This document shows, piece by piece, positions 61,286 to 64,000 of a stretch of 64,000 nt of DNA. Location: positions 59,617 to 123,616 of the forward strand of contig JBFLKU010000026.1 in NCBI GenBank assembly GCA_040883315.1. The letters are read 5' to 3'. The position numbers were made by a program, and so were the translations under genes. Numbering within the stretch: the first letter of the stretch is position 1; every line of letters starts with the position of its first letter. The notes under the pieces were generated by a model. It searched no databases. It was not told the origin of the DNA and worked only from the letters and a program-made list of their open reading frames with translations. Source of the DNA: JAFGUF01 sp040883315. Lineage in GTDB: Bacteria; Bacillota; Clostridia; Christensenellales; UMGS416.

Positions 61286-62767
61286 GTGAAGTACATAATT
61301 TCTCTAGACCAAGGCACCACATCATCAAGAGCCATCATTTTCGATGAAAACTCCGAAAAAATAGCATCCAGCCAAAAGGAATTCCCACAATACTATCCCC
61401 AGTCCGGCTGGGTAGAGCATGACCCTATGGAAATATTGCAATCTCAAACTGAGGTTTTGAAAGCAGTTGTAAAAAAGGCAAACATCAATTTGGATGATAT
61501 TGCGGCAATCGGCATAACAAACCAGAGAGAGACTACCATAGTATGGGACAAGGAAACAGGCAGACCGATTTTTAATGCCATTGTGTGGCAGTGCAGGCGT
61601 ACAGCCGCCATCTGCGACTCCATAGACGACAAAGAGCCTATGATACAGAGCAAAACTGGGCTGATGCTGGACGCCTACTTTTCCGCCACCAAGCTGAAAT
61701 GGATACTGGACAATGTAGAAGGAGCAAGAGCGCTCTCCGATGCGGGCAGGCTGCTTTTTGGCACGGTGGATACATGGCTCATATGGAATCTGACAAAAGA
61801 AAAAAATCATCTTACTGATTATTCAAATGCCTCGCGCACAATGATGTACAATATATATGATTTAAAATGGGATGACGATATACTATCTCTTCTGAATATT
61901 CCGCACAATGTACTGCCTTCTGTTTTAAACAGCAGTGATTTCTACGGCACGCTACGAGAAGATATAATTGGAAAAGAAATTCCTATTATGGGCGTGGCGG
62001 GAGACCAACAGGCCGCACTATTCGGTCAGGCATGCTACCGTCCGGGAATGGTGAAAAATACATACGGTACAGGCTGCTTCGTGGTGATGAACACAGGTGA
62101 AACGCCTATAAAATCCAAGAACAACCTGCTGACAACCATTGCGTGGGGGCTGGAGGGCAAGGTGACATACGCACTGGAAGGCTCAATATTTATGGGCGGC
62201 GCTACAATACAGTGGCTGCGCGATGAGCTGAAAATAATAGAGTCTGCACCCGAGTCTGAAACATTGGCACGAAAAGTGCCTAACAGCGACGGTGTGTATC
62301 TGGTTCCTGCATTTACAGGGCTGGGTGCCCCATGGTGGGATATGTACGCTAGAGGCACTATACTTGGCATGGGCAGAGGAACAAACGATGCGCACATTGC
62401 ACGTGCTGCACTGGAGGCCATTGCCTACCAGAGCAAGGACGTGATGGACGCTATGAGCCAAGATTCTGGCATATGCATATCCACAATCAAAGTGGACGGC
62501 GGAGCAAGCGCCAACAATCTGCTAATGCAGTTTCAGTCCGACATCACCGGATCGGATGTAGTGCGCCCGGCATGCGTGGAAACCACTGCATTAGGTGCTG
62601 CATACCTGGCAGGGCTGAAATGCGGCTTGTTTGACAATGTGGAATCTATAGAGTGCAAAGTGGACAAAACATTTATCCCAAATATGGACGAAAAAACGAT
62701 GAAAGAGAAGCACGGAAAGTGGATAAAGGCAGTAAAGGCTGCTCAATTCTTCGCAAAGGATAATTGA
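61286..62767 (+). CDS. glpK: Glycerol kinase
   Basis: 493 residues from a GTG start behind AAGAGGAAA. FGGY kinase: ISLDQGTTSSRAIIFDENSE phosphate loop, NQRETTIVWDKETGRPIFNA, WQCRRTAA with glycerol-binding Arg, VAGDQQAALFGQACYRPGMV with the catalytic Asp, and VDGGASANNLLMQFQSDI near the end. It phosphorylates glycerol to glycerol-3-phosphate, the substrate of the oxidation operon at 46138-49189. No GlpF facilitator gene is adjacent. There is no terminator before degV, but degV has its own promoter. Confidence 0.96.
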   Translation: MKYIISLDQGTTSSRAIIFDENSEKIASSQKEFPQYYPQSGWVEHDPMEILQSQTEVLKAVVKKANINLDDIAAIGITNQRETTIVWDKETGRPIFNAIVWQCRRTAAICDSIDDKEPMIQSKTGLMLDAYFSATKLKWILDNVEGARALSDAGRLLFGTVDTWLIWNLTKEKNHLTDYSNASRTMMYNIYDLKWDDDILSLLNIPHNVLPSVLNSSDFYGTLREDIIGKEIPIMGVAGDQQAALFGQACYRPGMVKNTYGTGCFVVMNTGETPIKSKNNLLTTIAWGLEGKVTYALEGSIFMGGATIQWLRDELKIIESAPESETLARKVPNSDGVYLVPAFTGLGAPWWDMYARGTILGMGRGTNDAHIARAALEAIAYQSKDVMDAMSQDSGICISTIKVDGGASANNLLMQFQSDITGSDVVRPACVETTALGAAYLAGLKCGLFDNVESIECKVDKTFIPNMDEKTMKEKHGKWIKAVKAAQFFAKDN

Positions 62768-62823
62768 AGCGTAAAAGTTCACACTGGTTACACAAATATT
62801 TTAATATAATTCATAATACCGTC

Positions 62824-62852
62824 TTGATTTCTATCAAATAATATGGTAATAT
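62824..62852 (+). promoter_or_regulatory. degV promoter with overlapping inverted repeat
   Basis: TTGATT and TAATAT separated by 17 bases, 70 bases before the start. The -35 box lies within TTGAT-TTCT-ATCAA (62824-62837), an inverted repeat similar in style to FabT sites (TTTGA...TCAAA). Confidence 0.6.
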
Positions 62853-62921
62853 GATGACATGTAGTAATAAAAACTACATAGCGCAATATAATTTACATTA
62901 TTAGGAGGGCGATTGAACAAT

Positions 62922-63782
62922 ATGAACAAGAAAAAAATTGCAATAGTCACAGACACAACATGCGACTTGTCTGATGAAGTATTAAAAATGAACAACATAT
63001 ATATGGTTCCTATGCAGATAGTATATGAAACCAGAACATATAGAGATAGAATGGAAATAACAGCAGACAAAGTATACGAGATGCTGGACAAAGAGATACC
63101 TAAATCATCACTTCCCCTGCCGGATGATGTGAAAAAAATATTGGATGAAATAGTGGATGCAGGATACACGGATATTTTATATATATCCATTTCTGCAGGT
63201 CTCTCAGGCACATACAACCTGATAAGACTACTAGCACAAGAATACACCAAGCTGAACATAGAGGTGGTAGACTCCACCAATCTGTCTATGGGTCTAGGAT
63301 TTTTAGTGCTGGAAGCTGCGAAAGTAATAAACAAAACAAGCGACATGAAAGCCGCAATTCAAAGAATAACTACTGTTAGAAAAACAATGAGCACCATGTT
63401 TGTGCTTAACACTCTGGAATATCTTCGCAAGGGCGGCAGAATAGGCAGAGTGGAAGGAACAGTAGGCAATCTTTTAAATATCAAGCCAATCATCGCAGTA
63501 AATGACGAAGGCGTATACTACACAGTTTCCAAGGGAAAAGGATTCAAAAGAGCTGTAAGCACCATGGTAGAAGAGCTGAAAAAACGCTATGATGACAAAG
63601 CCGTGTCTATTGCTGTAGTATATGGTGAGCAAATAGAAGGCGCAAAAAAACTGCTGGAGCAGCTTAAAGAAAAGCTGAATATTTCCGCTGCATACATCAC
63701 TCAGGTAAGCCCAGTTTTGGGAGTGCACACAGGCCCTGGTCTGTTGGGAGTAATTGCATTTGAGGAAAACCCTTCAACATAA
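62922..63782 (+). CDS. DegV family fatty acid-binding protein
   Basis: 286 residues from ATG 62922, 12 bases after AGGAGGG; a TTG at 62913 lies too close to that site. DegV marks: IAIVTDTTCDLSDE at the N-terminus, ISISAGLSGTYNLIRLLAQE with the Ser that binds the fatty acid carboxylate, EYLRKGGRIGRVEG, and the final SPVLGVHTGPGLLGVI. Such proteins (FakB in Staphylococcus) present exogenous fatty acids to the kinase FakA for phosphorylation. No fakA gene is in the window. Confidence 0.93.
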   Translation: MNKKKIAIVTDTTCDLSDEVLKMNNIYMVPMQIVYETRTYRDRMEITADKVYEMLDKEIPKSSLPLPDDVKKILDEIVDAGYTDILYISISAGLSGTYNLIRLLAQEYTKLNIEVVDSTNLSMGLGFLVLEAAKVINKTSDMKAAIQRITTVRKTMSTMFVLNTLEYLRKGGRIGRVEGTVGNLLNIKPIIAVNDEGVYYTVSKGKGFKRAVSTMVEELKKRYDDKAVSIAVVYGEQIEGAKKLLEQLKEKLNISAAYITQVSPVLGVHTGPGLLGVIAFEENPST

Positions 63783-63803
63783 AAAATATAATTTAATATA
63801 GAA

Positions 63804-63838
63804 AAAGGGACACTGCATAAAATGCAATGTCCTTTTTT
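63804..63838. terminator. Terminator between degV and rplS
   Basis: GGACA-C-TGCAT, AAA loop, ATGCA-A-TGTCC with A and T tracts on both sides, able to serve both convergent genes. Confidence 0.88.
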
Positions 63839-63857
63839 CTTATCTTCTTCTTGAAAC

Positions 63858-64000
63858 TTATCTACGCATTCTTTCCTTCACCTTGGCAGCCTTGCCTGAA
63901 CGTTCACGCAGATAGTATAGCTTTGCTCTGCGGACTTTGCCCAGTCTTGTTATCTCTATGCTGTCAATTTTAGGGGAGTGTATTGGAAATGTTCTCTCTA
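63858..64000 (-). CDS. rplS: 50S ribosomal protein L19, 3' end only
   Basis: The minus strand reads ERTFPIHSPKIDSIEITRLG, KVRRAKLYYLRERSGKAAKV and KERMRR before the stop. This is the conserved C-terminal half of L19 (FPLHSP...RRGKVRRAKLYYLR). The N-terminal part lies beyond the right edge. L19 sits at the interface of the ribosomal subunits. It is convergent with degV. Confidence 0.95.
   Translation of the reverse strand, partial: ERTFPIHSPKIDSIEITRLGKVRRAKLYYLRERSGKAAKVKERMRR

Noticed and set aside
1..64000. CRISPR arrays, rRNA, tRNA, phage or insertion sequence genes
   Set aside because: No regularly spaced repeats, no CCA-ended cloverleaf, no ribosomal RNA sequence and no transposase or integrase frame was found on either strand by reading.

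Overview
The window looks like a chromosomal segment of an anaerobic Firmicute of class Clostridia. The evidence is moderate-to-low GC by eye with heavy ATA use, strong AGGAGG-type ribosome binding sites, TTG and GTG starts, sigma-A promoters, U-tailed terminators, and characteristic gene sets: MrfAB, AddAB, a one-chain PurL, FabK-type fatty acid synthesis, the TIGR03960/TIGR03936 radical SAM pair, DUF4364 and TSCPD proteins. No rRNA, tRNA, CRISPR array, phage or insertion sequence was seen.

Layout. 1-1715 is the start of a zinc-ribbon membrane protein running off the left edge. 1837-4721 holds a small membrane protein, then a cysteine desulfurase overlapping thiI (sulfur transfer to tRNA 4-thiouridine). 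4789-7240 is an accessory patch: two distant paralogues sharing N- and C-terminal modules, a DUF559 endonuclease-like gene between them, and two copies of a palindromic element. 7297-13890 is an operon starting with the DNA repair pair mrfA-mrfB, followed by TPR, glycosyltransferase, phosphodiester-glycosidase and small membrane protein genes. pgi lies on the opposite strand (14322-15794).

16206-25299 is a complete type II fatty acid operon: accB-accC-accD-accA-fabH-acpP-fabK-fabD-fabG-fabF-fabZ, with a good promoter and a palindrome just downstream of it. On the minus strand follow an orphan LytTR response regulator with phased repeats in its long leader and an unrecognised gene. 27654-36192 carries the two radical SAM-associated genes, RNase E/G, htpG and a calcium-type P-ATPase. 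36283-40001 is a patchy AT-rich region: an unrecognised isolated gene, a lipoprotein, a TetR gene relic, a RidA-family gene, a decayed spore-protein gene (tlp) and an intact TetR regulator. The TetR gene follows an RND transporter gene whose promoter contains a TetR-style operator.

43490-45465 is a DUF5685/DnaJ/membrane cluster. 46138-49189 (minus) is a glycerol-3-phosphate oxidation operon with a leader hairpin that suggests antitermination. 49319-57179 (minus) is one operon: HPr-like, DUF4364, TSCPD, addB, addA. purL (57400-61149), glpK (61286-62767) and degV (62922-63782) follow on the plus strand, and the 3' end of rplS enters from the right edge.

The most noteworthy hidden signals are the tlp pseudogene (no ATG, internal TAA) at 39081-39323, the 28-codon tetR relic at 38478-38561, the paralogue/DUF559/palindrome patch, and the 21-bp-phased repeats upstream of the LytTR regulator. 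I did not find a clear new multi-gene system; the paralogue patch is the nearest candidate.
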